From Knufia peltigerae (taxonomy: Eukaryota > Ascomycota > Eurotiomycetes > Chaetothyriales > Trichomeriaceae), in assembly GCA_030247855.1 (NCBI GenBank), contig JAPDRN010000031.1:232874-296873 (forward strand): DNA of 64,000 nt. Direction: 5' to 3'. Positions 18,361 through 27,840 of the stretch are shown here, piece after piece (positions within the stretch are counted from its first letter, which is position 1; every line of letters starts with the position of its first letter). The notes below the pieces were generated by a model. The model searched no databases and was not told the DNA's origin. It saw only the letters and a list, made by a program, of their open reading frames with translations. The translations under genes were made by a program, and so were the position numbers.

Positions 18361-21153
18361 TCATACCCCGTACCTCAACTTTCCATCACCACTTCCCCAT
18401 CCTTCTGCACCGACTTCTACTTTGAAAAGGCCATTCTTTCGCTTTTCCGCTTCCCACTTTTCAATCCAGCCTTTCATCTTCTCTCTGCTCCTCGCACTGC
18501 CCACGTTGACCGTTGGAATGACGCGATTGATCCTCAAAGCGCAACAAAACATGGTCAGTTCCCTGAAAGAGCTGTGCTCCGAATACGGCACACCGAAACA
18601 GTTGGACTCTCTCGTGCTCCCCCTCTGAGGAGCCAAGTCGCGTATAGAAAATCTACTCTTCCAGCCATCCGAGGTCAGAACCGTGCTGACAGCTGGATTC
18701 TCAGTAAATCGAGACGTAGGTGGCCGATAGGACCAGCCTGTTGGTCTGAAACCCACAACGCGGGCAAAGTGCCCCTTGTAGCTTGTCATGTACTCGTGCA
18801 AGGTCTCTGCGCGGATTTCCATCAACGTCTGCATGTGCACCGACGCTTCAAGCGGGTTCGAGGTAAGGAGAGCAGTCAACTCGTCGTCCTCCAGACACTT
18901 GCATATCCGCATCTTTGCAGGTGGTGCGTAAATCTTAGATCCCAAGGCTTTCGCAATACCCAGGCATATGCGCTCTTTGCCGATTGAATAAGTTCCGATC
19001 ACAACGAGCAGACGCCCCCTCTTCTTCGGCTTCCTATCAGAATCGTCTCCTTCCTGCTTAGGCAAAGTGCTCTCGCCCTGCTCGAGGAACTTTTTCATTG
19101 TGCTACCGGCACGGTCTGCTTTCGTGCGTTCCCAATCGTCGTTCAGGTCTACTATTTCTTTCGACAAGCTGATGCACATCTGGGAACAGGCATCGATGAC
19201 GTCCGACTGGCTAGGAAAAGAGTACTTCGGCGTCAGATATGTGGTGTCGAGGTAGCAAGTGTCGATTACTTGTTGTTTCAGCTGTCCCGTGATGCTGCAC
19301 ATAACGTCAGGTTGCAATAGAGGATGATTAACATGTGCTGGACACGCGCGGAAATCTCCACAATGCAGAATGCGTGTGTTTTTCAGGGTGCCATCTCTGT
19401 TCTTGCCAGTAACCTTCTCAAACAGGTACAGCGAAGATCCAGGGCAATGGTTGGCTGGAATCATGGTCACACATACACCGTTGGTATTGGGGACCTCGAC
19501 CTTCTTCTCAAATTCAAGAGGAACAACCCATTTTGGATCAACCTTTAACTGCTGTAGCATCAGATTGCAAGTGACCTTGCTAGCATAGATAGGTCCATGG
19601 CACCATGACGATGTCAGGCCGATGTAATGATCACTGTGGAAGTGACTGAGAAAATAGGCGTTCTGACCTTCCACCTTACCATAGCGGAAAGCATCGACGC
19701 AAATATAGAATCCTGGCATGATCTTGTAGAAAGGACAGGTCCGTTGATACGCTGGCTTGCCGCGAGATCGGGATTCGTGTGCAGCTGCCTCTGCCCACGC
19801 CGCATCTTCAGCGTGTCCGGACATCAGGCGAGTGAAAGCAGAGCCGCCCTTAACATCAGCACCGACAGAGAAAGGGTTTGACTGTGCTGGACGAGCAACC
19901 GCAGCACGTTGGAAGCGTTTTGTGCCGACTACTTCTTGACCAGGAGCAGAAGACGCCTGCCGCGGTTTCTCGGGCGCCGAGAGAATATTCTCCTTGGGCA
20001 GAGGTTCGGCTGTGCCATCTAAGCAAGCATTGACGTGGGTGGACGCTTGGCTTTCGGAGAGACCTTGCATGTTACCATTGCAAATGGGACATAGAGGAAT
20101 GGTGTCGTTTTGTTCCACTTCAATCTGAAGATCATCTTCCATAATACTCCGGGGGGTTCGCACGCTGTCCGCACCGCTCTCGGACTTTGAGTCTTCTTCA
20201 AAGGTCAGACCCATTTCTCGCTGCTCCTCCATCCATCTTCGTTCCAGAAATTCTTCTCCGCCTTCATAAAATTCGTCTTCCTCGAAATCATCTTCACCAA
20301 AATCTCCTGCGTTAAAAATGCTAGTCTCTTCCTGAGGTAGTTCTGGGATATTTGCAGCACCACTCGTACGCTCATGCCGGTCGTGGTCAGCGGCGTCCTC
20401 ATTTTCTGGAGCTGATGGTATCAAGGGGACGTCACTGGTTGTAATTCCTGTTCCGGGGTCAATGTCGTCCTTGTCATCCGGCTCAAATTCTCCTACTTCA
20501 CCCGCAGCTGAATTTTGTTCGACAGTGTCGTCAACAGCGCCCACCCAGTCTTCATCTTCTTCATCGCTTGAATCATCCAAAAATCCACCCCGTTGCTTCC
20601 TCGCTTTCACAGGCTTTGTGTCATTGTTCGAGTGCCTTCCCGTATCAAGTCCAGTAACCGAGCTTTTGCGCTCTGGAGAGGGCGTACGGATGAAGAAATC
20701 TCCGTCGTCGTCGATAGTACGCCTCCTCTTCAGCGGGCCTTCGTTTTCGTTGAATCTCGACGAGTCATCCTCAGAAAAGGTGCGTTCATCTCTGCCTAGA
20801 ACATCCTGCTCTATAAAGCTTTGGCTTGCATCCTTGAAAAATAGAGGTAGGTTTGATTTCGCGTCTACCTCGTTCTTATTATCTGCCTTCCCGAAGAACT
20901 GAAGAATACTTTGATTCTGGCGAATGCTACTCTTCTTTAAGCTGGGTATTCTGGACGCTGGTTGGCGACCGAGAACAGGGGTCTTAGACATTGGAGGAGC
21001 CCGATTTGCTACGGACGCAGGCGAGGCAAAGTATCGAGACGAGGTGACTTGCTTGTGGCCACCGCTGAGTGGCGGAGTAGGAGGGCGGCCGGTCGACGGG
21101 AGCATGGCATTCGAGGAGTTTAAAGATGCATTCTCTCGAGGATTTCTGAACAT
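18361..21153 (-). CDS. PSO2: DNA interstrand-crosslink repair nuclease Pso2/Snm1
   Basis: 5' exonuclease of the metallo-beta-lactamase/beta-CASP family that acts in repair of DNA interstrand crosslinks in the nucleus. One exon; the first ATG at 21153 gives 930 residues (the frame stays open upstream, without an ATG). Order: Ser/Pro-rich N-terminus with a PIP-box-like NQSILQFF at residues 80-87; an acidic linker; a UBZ4-type zinc finger at about 355-377 (CPICNGNM... HVNAC); then the nuclease fold with SHFHSDHYIGL (HxHxDH from His504), ILHCGDFRACP, YLDTTYL, VVIGTYSIGKERI and, near the C-terminus, GVPYSEHSSF. The last three are typical of Snm1 rather than CPSF or RNase Z. All metal-binding motifs look intact. 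Confidence 0.95.
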   Translation of the reverse strand: MFRNPRENASLNSSNAMLPSTGRPPTPPLSGGHKQVTSSRYFASPASVANRAPPMSKTPVLGRQPASRIPSLKKSSIRQNQSILQFFGKADNKNEVDAKSNLPLFFKDASQSFIEQDVLGRDERTFSEDDSSRFNENEGPLKRRRTIDDDGDFFIRTPSPERKSSVTGLDTGRHSNNDTKPVKARKQRGGFLDDSSDEEDEDWVGAVDDTVEQNSAAGEVGEFEPDDKDDIDPGTGITTSDVPLIPSAPENEDAADHDRHERTSGAANIPELPQEETSIFNAGDFGEDDFEEDEFYEGGEEFLERRWMEEQREMGLTFEEDSKSESGADSVRTPRSIMEDDLQIEVEQNDTIPLCPICNGNMQGLSESQASTHVNACLDGTAEPLPKENILSAPEKPRQASSAPGQEVVGTKRFQRAAVARPAQSNPFSVGADVKGGSAFTRLMSGHAEDAAWAEAAAHESRSRGKPAYQRTCPFYKIMPGFYICVDAFRYGKVEGQNAYFLSHFHSDHYIGLTSSWCHGPIYASKVTCNLMLQQLKVDPKWVVPLEFEKKVEVPNTNGVCVTMIPANHCPGSSLYLFEKVTGKNRDGTLKNTRILHCGDFRACPAHVNHPLLQPDVMCSITGQLKQQVIDTCYLDTTYLTPKYSFPSQSDVIDACSQMCISLSKEIVDLNDDWERTKADRAGSTMKKFLEQGESTLPKQEGDDSDRKPKKRGRLLVVIGTYSIGKERICLGIAKALGSKIYAPPAKMRICKCLEDDELTALLTSNPLEASVHMQTLMEIRAETLHEYMTSYKGHFARVVGFRPTGWSYRPPTSRFTENPAVSTVLTSDGWKSRFSIRDLAPQRGSTRESNCFGVPYSEHSSFRELTMFCCALRINRVIPTVNVGSARSREKMKGWIEKWEAEKRKNGLFKVEVGAEGWGSGDGKLRYGV

Positions 21154-21740
21154 CGCTATACAGTGTCCACAGATATCATGACTGCATTGATCTGTGTAGA
21201 TTGTTGTGGCGTGGGAAAAGGACAATGGAGAAGAAAGACTGCGTTTTAGGGTGGATGTTCATCGGCTTTGGCGCTCCATGACGCGAAGTGTAGGCGTTAA
21301 GTGGTTTCTCGGGGGTCAATGCTTAGAACCTAATAAAATGAATTGTTCGACCTGCATAAGGCTGCCTGTTCTTTCACTTCACGAGGCTACCGCTCCAGCT
21401 AGCTAATGTTGCAGGGCCCCGTCGTGTTGCTAGAGCTACATTTCTGCATTAAATGTACATATGCTTCTATATGCATTGCATGGTATATTCCCTGGTCGAG
21501 ACTCGTACAGTTGAATTGCCTCGTTCTCGTTCTCGTTCTCGTACTCCGAAAAGCGAACAACGCGCGCAATCACGTGCAAGCGTTGACATCATCGCCGGAT
21601 CTCGCCAGGTTCGTCTGTTGATCAAAAAGTCCTGAGCTGGCGCAACAACATCTTCAAGCCGACTCATTTCAAGTATCCAGGCCGATTGCCTAGACGAGCT
21701 GCTACCGCTGAGCCGCAGCCATCATCCACGATTCTAGCGT
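21154..21740. promoter_or_regulatory. Divergent promoter region of PSO2 and TPC1
   Basis: 587 bp between start codons. Contains a short hexanucleotide run (CTCGTT about four times, near 21520-21542) and CACGTG at 21571-21576. No gene seen. Confidence 0.4.
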
Positions 21741-22854
21741 ATGTCGGCGGCGATTGAACGGCTCAAAGATGAGGTAAGTCGCCGACGTCGAGCCATGCTT
21801 CCATCTCAAGCTTTACTCATGACTCTTCCAGGGCACGAGGCAGCAAGTCATCGTAGCTGGCGGCGTAGCAGGACTCGTGTCCCGGTTTTGCATCGCACCA
21901 CTTGACGTTGTCAAGATCAGACTACAGCTTCAGCCACATTCCTTGTCGGATCCCTTGTCGTGTGATGGCATAAAAGGCCCCATCTACAAAGGCGTCTTCT
22001 CGACTTTGCGAGCAATCGCTCGCCAGGAAGGCATCACGGCGCTATGGAAAGGCAACGTCCCCGCTGAAATGATGTACGTGTGCTATGGTGGCATCCAGTT
22101 CGTCGCATACCGGTCAATCACGCAGGCCCAGAGTTTACTACCGACCCGACCACCACCGTCGGTCGAATCCTTCATTAGTGGTGCAGGAGCGGGTGCAGCT
22201 GCGACCACGGTGACATATCCTCTCGATCTACTCAGGACCAGATTCGCCGCGCAGGGGTCCGATCGGATTTACCGGGGCCTTTTCGGTGCCGTACTCGAAA
22301 TCAACCGACATGAAGGACCCAGGGGGTTTTTCAGAGGTGCCAGCGCCGCCGTCGGTCAGATTGTGCCGTATATGGGTCTCTTCTTCATGAGCTATGAATT
22401 TCTGCACCAGTACATTGGGGGAAAGACTCTGCCCTTTGGATCTGGAGACGCCACAGCGGGCGTGTTTGCCAGCGTCTTTGCAAAGACAGCCGTATTTCCA
22501 CTTGACCTGGTCAGGAAGAGGCTGCAAGTACAGGGCCCGACGCGGACGAGGTACATACACACCAACATCCCCGAGTACCAAGGCGTCATTCGTGGTCTGG
22601 CAATGATCTGGCGACGAGAAGGATACCGTGGCTGGTACCGAGGGTTGACAGTCAGCTTGCTCAAGGTATATATTCCCCACAATTCCTTGCTTCGCGAGAT
22701 TTCCAAATATTGACTTGACAAATAGGCCGCTCCCGCTTCCGCAGTCACAATGTGGACGTACGAGCGAGTCCTGCATGCGCTGATCAACACCGATCACGAC
22801 GATGAACTGTGGGAAATTTACAATCCTTACGACGATGATGATTACGATGACTGA
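21741..22854 (+). CDS. TPC1: Mitochondrial thiamine pyrophosphate carrier Tpc1
   Basis: Inner-membrane carrier that imports thiamine pyrophosphate into mitochondria. Exons 21741-21773, 21832-22665 and 22726-22854 join to 331 residues. Three mitochondrial-carrier repeats are present with signatures APLDVVKIRLQLQ, YPLDLLRTRFAAQG and FPLDLVRKRLQVQG, each followed by the partner EG motif (ARQEGITALWKGN, NRHEGPRGFFRGA, WRREGYRGWYRG). The N-terminus QQVIVAGGVAGLVSRFCIAPLD is characteristic of Tpc1. The first exon is only 11 codons. The C-terminus ends in an Asp/Tyr-rich tail. Carrier subfamily is assigned by pattern recognition; transport of other nucleotides is possible. Confidence 0.93.
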
Positions 22855-23575
22855 GACTTAGCAGGCGTTGATTTTGGTTCCGAACTCTTTGAAGGAAACT
22901 TCTAATAGCTAGGTCGCTGTGTCACTCTACCAAACAGTATGATAGGCGGTCTCTCATTAGGGGGTCACCAGTCTAAAGAACAATCAGCCCCTTGGCTGGT
23001 ACTGAGATGGACATGCCACTGTGTAAAACTACGCATTGTACTTATAAGATCCAGCGTAAGTTGTCCCGTCCTCAACCGTGACGCTACTGGCACTAACAAA
23101 GTTTTTGTGTGAGCTTAGTGTACTATTATTACTTCTCCTTAAAATATCTGGCTACAACCCACAACCTGCTGCCCAGCTACCTTGACTGCTTCAGTGTCAG
23201 GAGCATCGGTGAGGAAGCTCGGGATTGAATTACGGGCATTCACCCGTGGTGGCGTCTATCTCCGGAGATCCATTGATCGTACTTCTTTTTGGTATGAATT
23301 CTGTTCGCCGTGTCAAAATCTACGAGGCGAATTGCAGGCGTGGATGATTTCCAGACGGGCACTCAATGCCACAAGATCGATTTCGAGCACGAGACCTTCA
23401 CCGAGGCAGGCCTCAGTCTGTAATCGCAGGGGGCCATGTACGAAAATCCCTCATTGAATATTGAGGACGACGTTCAAGCTCGGTTCTAGTAGTTTTGGAA
23501 TGTACATTTTCTATAAGCATGCCGGATGGTATGTCTGGGTATCTAGATTTATCAGGGGCATGGCCCCTCTCGCAC
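22855..23575. other. Intergenic region between convergent TPC1 and NUS1
   Basis: About 720 bp. A 91-codon plus-strand frame (23182-23457) has no recognisable domain. Nothing else seen. Confidence 0.45.
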
Positions 23576-24709
23576 TCATCTGCCGAACCTCATCTCAGCA
23601 CCGGCATACTTCCATAGCCCTCTCAAGAAGGCTTGATATTCGACCCTGGTGCTAGTCCTGCCCGACACATCTCCACCCGAGTCACCGACACAGAAGATCT
23701 CGCTCAATCGGATCTGCCAGGGAGGGTAGCCATCAAGTTTGACATATGGTCCAAATACTATAACGAGATCAGGCTCCCCGGCATCGGCCTCTTTCCTCGG
23801 TTTCGTGCTGTGTCCCGAGTAATCGGTGATGGCGGTCGTCGCGCTGATCTCGGTGTTGATCAAGTTGGAAGTAATATCCTTTGGGCTGATTTTATGCGAC
23901 TGTGCCATCTCAGCCAGTGTCCGCGTGAGGTCGACGAGTGTGTCCCTGCCGTCCGTGGCCGAGAGGAGAAGGAGGTCGAGATGTTGGCGGGAACGCTGCG
24001 AACCATGCGTAGCCTCCTCGGCCGAAGAGCGTGCGGGAATCCGCGGCGAGGGCACCGGGGAAGGGCTCATCGAAGGGTGATTGGGTGCGAAGACTCTGAG
24101 GGTCGGTGATGCAGGAGCAGGACCATAGTAGGACGTGAGCTTTTGGCTGACGACCTCTTGTACGCTGGCCATGTATGTCTTCAGAATCCCCGATTTTTCG
24201 TAGATGCTCAGCAACGGTATCCCCGCCGACGCGGACCAGGCACTCAATTCTGCCACCTCGTCCACGAGGGCCTCGAGTCCCCCGTCTTCTTCGCTCTTGT
24301 ACTTCAATATCACACTGAGGTGTCGAGGGAGGCGGTCGAGGTTCTTGACGTCTCGTTGTATGTACTCTGGGGTGCGGTGGTGGTAGTGTCGAATGGCGAG
24401 GGCGCGGTCGAGGGTGGCGTGGTATATCTGGCGCAGGCGGACGTACATGCCGAAAAAAAGTTGGATGAGGAAGAAGACGAGGGCATGGAGTTTGGTTTTC
24501 AGAAACGGTCGGATGCGCCGCTTGTGGCCTTTGGACGCATGGCGAGACGTGGTCGTGGAAGTGCCGTTGTCCATTCTGGATGATGGCGAGGGAACAGCCG
24601 GTAGGTATGGCCGCAGGAGCTTTTCACGCTCTGCCGCAGTGAGCAGTTGTCCACCCGATGCGACATCTTTGCGATACAATTCGGTGGCGGCCGGATTGAA
24701 GGGAGCCAT
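23576..24709 (-). CDS. NUS1: Nus1, non-catalytic subunit of dehydrodolichyl diphosphate synthase
   Basis: Partner of the cis-prenyltransferase Rer2/Srt1 in the ER, needed to make dolichol for protein glycosylation. One exon, 377 residues from the ATG at 24709 (MAPFNPAATELYRK). Residues about 75-100 hold a hydrophobic segment (LHALVFFLIQLFFGMYVRL) that fits the ER anchor. The cis-prenyltransferase-like part contains RLPRHLSVILKYKSEEDGG, LSAWSASAGIPLLSIYEKSG and near the end PDLVIVFGPYVKLDGYPPW and IRLSEIF. The protein ends GAEMRFGR, giving the C-terminal RxG motif that in the human homologue NgBR contributes to the active site. The middle insert is Ser/Pro-rich and longer than in yeast. Confidence 0.92.
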   Translation of the reverse strand: MAPFNPAATELYRKDVASGGQLLTAAEREKLLRPYLPAVPSPSSRMDNGTSTTTSRHASKGHKRRIRPFLKTKLHALVFFLIQLFFGMYVRLRQIYHATLDRALAIRHYHHRTPEYIQRDVKNLDRLPRHLSVILKYKSEEDGGLEALVDEVAELSAWSASAGIPLLSIYEKSGILKTYMASVQEVVSQKLTSYYGPAPASPTLRVFAPNHPSMSPSPVPSPRIPARSSAEEATHGSQRSRQHLDLLLLSATDGRDTLVDLTRTLAEMAQSHKISPKDITSNLINTEISATTAITDYSGHSTKPRKEADAGEPDLVIVFGPYVKLDGYPPWQIRLSEIFCVGDSGGDVSGRTSTRVEYQAFLRGLWKYAGAEMRFGR

Positions 24710-25917
24710 GTTGAATGAAAGAATGTCATCCACAGAAATGTCAATGTAAGAAGGTAACAAACTGGTAAAAGTTCGAGTACGCCGTCAAGCTCGCCAGGAG
24801 CACTGTTGCGGTGTGTTTACCAACAATACACTGGTCTCATTCTCGTCAAGGCCGTCAAATCGTGTAGATTAAGTTATGGACAGGCTGTTCATCCAAGCCA
24901 CTCTGTACACGTTGCGCCCGCCAACATTTTTTTGGAGGTGGTTTCCAGTTGAGTGCATCTCGCAACCTCCGAGGTACAACCGGCTTGGGGGGTAACGACA
25001 ACGTCCTGCTTGATGCCTAACATTCCCAACTGTAGTGTAGCTACTCGCATCCCGCATGGCTACCTACATAGGTACGGAGTAAGGTAGGAGGAAACCCCTT
25101 ACCCTGTGATCCTGCCACCTGTATGGAATAAGGCCTCGCGACGCCCAGGCCTTACTCGTATCTTTCTGCTCAAGAAATAGCTTCTCCATTCGTCTTCCTA
25201 TGAAATATTTGAGCTTGAGGTTCAACGTCTCAGCTTTAATTCGGCCATCAGACAATGGGCGTATCACCCACGCCCTTCTCAACGCTCGCAGCAGATCCGC
25301 GAGATTCCCATGTTAGTGTGCCCCCTTGGTGTTGTAGAAGTTGATGTCTCTTTATTGCGATACCTTTCCGACATCCACCTCACCTGGCCTGCGTCAATAG
25401 CATGACAGACCCTTATAGCAAGGCTAGCCATGCTCACCCCACAGGAGCCCATGAAACTAGGGGATGATTTTGAAGTTGTTGGAGCTGTGGTAGATCAAGA
25501 GATATTGGTAGGTAAGCATGAATTGTGGTGCATCGTGTAAAAGCATGCTAGCAGCGACGTAGAAATCGGGAGCGTGACTCCCGCGGATTCATGCTCTCTC
25601 CTTCGGTCTACGCTAGTGTCCCTGAGAAAAGGTAAGGTGAGTAACAACTCAGCGTTGTGAAGAGAGTCTGAGAAATCCTCGTTGCATTCCCTCGACGACA
25701 ATGAAGCTGACACGAGTTCCGTAGACTACCTTTGCTTCTTCGCCCTAAACCATCTTCCTTGTAAGCGAGACTATCAAAGTCGAGCGAATTATGTTGTTCA
25801 TGGTGGCCAAGGTGCCTTAAGATCCGAGAGTTCTGGGCTGATTCTCGTGAACTGTGCGGGTTTGTTTCAGTTCACCAAGCGCAGCTGCCCAGATAAAAGG
25901 AACCTCGCCACATCACC
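24710..25917. other. Intergenic region, 1.2 kb
   Basis: Divergent upstream region of NUS1 and the next gene. Contains TACGGAGTA at 25073-25081. Short minus-strand frames (25064-25282, 25495-25713) have no recognisable domain. Confidence 0.45.
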
Positions 25918-27840
25918 ATGTGGCAGGCACCATATCAATATCCTTATCCAGGCTACGCACCTATCACTGCCAATGGTCGAACATATTATCCCTCGTATGA
26001 TGCGTATAGGGGCTTCCGAGACGACGGAACTATTGAGAACGGGTCAGTTGATTCACTTTTCCCCATCGCTTCACCTGTCTCAATATCCTGCACACCGCCA
26101 ACACCATGACAGCACTTCACCATCTCAAGCATGACTTCTCGCTCGATGTGGATCGAACGAGGCCCTGATGGTCGTCCATACTTCGTTCGAAGCAAGGAAA
26201 GATTGCCATCTACCCGTCAATTGCTGGCCGAGGTTTTGTTTCCCCGAAGAGCGCGCTCACTGTTTGTCAGGCAATCTCATCAAATCAACCTCTCGCCACG
26301 CTCTCTCGAACAGCCTGCGCCCCGAGACGATCCTCCAGACACCGAAACACCCAATCCTGCCCCTACACCCGGCCCGTCCAATATGCCTCCACCGTCACAA
26401 AGTCAGCCTCAACCTGTGAACATGTATTTGATGCCAGCCCAGCAACAAGACAATGAGCATCCGCAACTACAGGGTCAACATAGTATGACATTAACTCAGC
26501 AAAATCCTCAGTTTCCTCCGCCGTTTGTTCCTCCCATGCAATTTCTACCTCCACACATCCCGCCAACCTTTCCACTTCCTTCCCTACAACAGCCAGTGGT
26601 GTTTGGAGTGCCGCCAGCAACATTTACTCCGCCCCAACCGGGGCTTCCAAACGGAATACCAGGAGTGTTCAATGGCCCTGGACTTCATCCTATGCCCGCT
26701 CAAATGCCAGGGTTACGCCAGTCGCACACTCCGACTGTCCCCCAATCCAGACCAGCCGAGTTGCGGTACAAATGTGAGGTTTGTGGAAAGTTTAGATCTA
26801 CTAGATACCATTACGAGAACCCAATCCCTCCGGGACAGCTTCCTGCAAGAACTATTTGTCGCAAGTGTCGAGAAACCGCGACTGACACGGAAGATGGCTC
26901 GAGCGACGGTCCACCTTCCAATAGGCCTCCTCGGTCGCATGGGCGTCGAACACCAAGATCAAGATCCCGTCAAACACCGGGAGTAAGCCTTCAATCACGG
27001 AGAAGAGCTCGATCTGTAGAACGGCTTCAAGCTTTTAGCCAGCGGCATGACCGGTCTGTTGATCCATCTTCTTCGGAGTCTTCTCTATCTTCTTCCTTGG
27101 AAGAGTGCTACAGGAGTAGACGTCGTCCACGCTCGAGTTCAAGACACACGGAACTTGTGCGACATACCCAGCGAATGCGGCTCTCTCCAGTAGGGCAACT
27201 CATCCTTCGTGACTTCGACGAGGATAATAGTCGACCCAGAAGGAGACACCAAGATGTGGGGGCATATGGTGGCATAGACCGTCGCCGACAACATACACGC
27301 ACGGGAACATCTATTGGAGAACGGGATCGCCATGAACAAGCTTACAGACGCGGCGATGGGCGTTGCGATGACTTCCTGACCGAGGAACATCGTCACATCC
27401 ATCGTTCACGATACCAGGATAATGCGCGACCTTACTCTCCTCAACACGGAAGGTCACGGTCTCAAGCACCACACCGGCCTGGCCTTGATGGGGAGATTGA
27501 CGACCATAAGAGAGAATCAGGGGAAATTCTCAGCCTGAGCGAGACGCATCCACACCAGCGTCACCACGGAAGTCGAGGTTGTGGAGGATCGTCAACAGCT
27601 ACGTCTTCGCTTAGTTCCTCAGAGCTGCCTGATACAGATGGCCCACGTCGGCAAACCCGGTCAGGAAGAGATGGACGCTTCAGGTCCAGGTCGAGACGCC
27701 TCGGCCACGATGCAGAATTGGCAGGTATGATGAGGCCAGGAGATGAACTGACATTGATTGAGAGACATCCACCATACCCACCCGACGACTACGAGTGGTA
27801 CGATAATGAAGGCATGAGGGTCCGTGTGCGCGAGTATTGA
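25918..27840 (+). CDS. Hypothetical Pro-rich and Arg/Ser-rich protein with paired CxxC motifs
   Basis: Exons 25918-26042 and 26130-27840 join in frame to 611 residues. I do not recognise a named family. The N-terminus is Tyr/Pro-rich (MWQAPYQYPYPGYAP) and continues WIERGPDGRPYFVRS. Residues about 90-260 are Pro/Gln-rich and low in charge. A compact element follows, YKCEVCGKFRSTRYHY then ICRKCRE, where two CxxC pairs about 30 residues apart could bind one zinc. The remaining 330 residues are rich in Arg, Ser, His and Asp with many SR/RS and RR pairs, like a nuclear RNA-associated low-complexity domain. Nuclear location and RNA or chromatin association are inference from composition. Confidence 0.75.
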
